Source: an uncultured cyanobacterium | GTDB taxonomy: Bacteria > Cyanobacteriota > Cyanobacteriia > PCC-6307 > Cyanobiaceae | Direction of reading: 5' to 3' | DNA: 43,138 nt | Assembly: GCA_913047395.1 (NCBI GenBank) | Contig: CAJWUF010000001.1 | Span: forward strand, 82,767-125,904 | Shown here: positions 42,928 through 43,138 of the stretch, piece by piece | Numbering within the stretch: position 1 is the first letter of the stretch | Layout of the letters: the number at the start of each line of letters is the position of its first letter | Translations under genes and position numbers: made by a program | Notes under the pieces: model-generated | The model's input: only the letters and a program-made list of their open reading frames with translations | Database searches by the model: none | Told to the model about the DNA's origin: nothing

Positions 42928-43138
42928 TGGATTTCACGCCTCACCCTTTGCCTCTGCGCTCTGAGCGGAAGCGACAGGCCCTGCCATTGGCAGGAGAAAA
43001 CGTGGAGGCAGGATTTCCATCTCCTGCTGAGGATTACATAGAAACCGGCATCGACCTCAACGAACAGCTAATTCGCCACCCAACCAGCACCTTCTTCCTG
43101 CGTGTTAGCGGCCACTCAATGACAGGTGTCGGCATCCA
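42928..43138 (+). CDS. umuD: UmuD-like LexA/S24 peptidase, 5' part (runs off window)
   Basis: Self-cleaving regulator of translesion polymerase V, cleaved after RecA activation. ATG 42928; the ATG at 42920 hits a stop at once. The first 70 residues are visible: a short tail with a basic patch, then EAGFPSPAEDYIETGIDLNE, which matches UmuD (CGFPSPAADY in E. coli) with Ala-Gly at the cleavage bond, then FFLRVSGHSMTGVGI, where SGHSM holds the catalytic Ser. The Lys is beyond the window end. No helix-turn-helix domain precedes it, so it is UmuD and not LexA. umuC is expected next. Confidence 0.93.

Noticed and set aside
1-43138. Search for CRISPR arrays, insertion sequences, tRNA genes, prophage or defence genes
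   Set aside because: None found: no regularly spaced repeats, no transposase or integrase ORF, no T-loop patterns, no defence-type domains.

Overview
The window looks like a stretch of core chromosome from a marine picocyanobacterium, most probably a low-light Prochlorococcus of the MIT9313/MIT9303 type or a close Synechococcus relative. The pointers are a ferredoxin-type sulfite reductase, PcyA, Psb28, Gun4, a SipA-like protein, a DUF3104 protein, many small picocyanobacteria-type hypotheticals, base composition near 50 % GC by eye, and tight gene packing with ATGA overlaps. This assignment is by recognition, not by a database search. I see no rRNA, tRNA, CRISPR array, insertion sequence or prophage.

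Layout. (1) 1-8.8 kb: 3' part of sulfite reductase (+) facing a VanX-type dipeptidase (-); then, on the minus strand, rpsB - tsf - 402-aa unknown - recG, with a folded leader in front of rpsB, and a separate family-2 glycosyltransferase. (2) 8.8-12.6 kb, minus strand: pcyA - devB - devC - devA - a 51-aa basic protein, ending in a rho-independent terminator. (3) 13.0-19.4 kb, plus strand: a small membrane protein, an M16 peptidase pair (one with the zinc motif, one without), then bioY - lspA - small unknown - Era-like GTPase with DUF697; a SipA-like gene and a 68-aa membrane protein lie antisense at the junctions. (4) 19.4-22.5 kb: PLP-dependent decarboxylase (-), tadA (+), class V aminotransferase (-). 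(5) 22.5-26.5 kb: glnA with a candidate NtcA promoter and a terminator, a 0.9-kb gap holding a textbook SOS promoter in front of an unknown 71-aa ORF, then a SAM methyltransferase. (6) 26.6-31.3 kb: several small unknowns, an RsbW-like kinase, gun4, tRNA 2-selenouridine synthase and psb28. (7) 31.4-33.8 kb: two AI-2E family permeases, then tandem CRP-type operators in front of a tiny ORF. (8) 33.8-39.9 kb, minus strand: rsmA - ispE - DUF3082 - 31-aa membrane ORF - pdhB - secD - secF - 77-aa membrane protein, packed as one apparent transcription unit. (9) 40-43.1 kb: EamA transporter, lumenal pentapeptide-repeat protein, an acidic unknown, rlmH, a folded non-coding stretch, and the start of umuD with a near-consensus LexA box.

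How the genes fit together. Most are housekeeping: translation (rpsB, tsf, tadA, rsmA, rlmH, selU), DNA repair (recG, umuD), protein export and lipoprotein maturation (secDF, lspA), nitrogen and sulfur assimilation (glnA, sir), tetrapyrrole and photosystem work (gun4, pcyA, psb28), isoprenoid and acetyl-CoA supply (ispE, pdhB). The least expected signals are outside the large genes: the perfect LexA box with a TTGACA -35 at 24.8 kb, the two perfect dyads of TGTGA-N6-TCACA type at 33.6 kb, a 31-aa membrane ORF with a strong Shine-Dalgarno at 37.7 kb, the rpsB leader fold, and several long hairpins without U-tracts. No new multi-gene defence or mobile system is visible.
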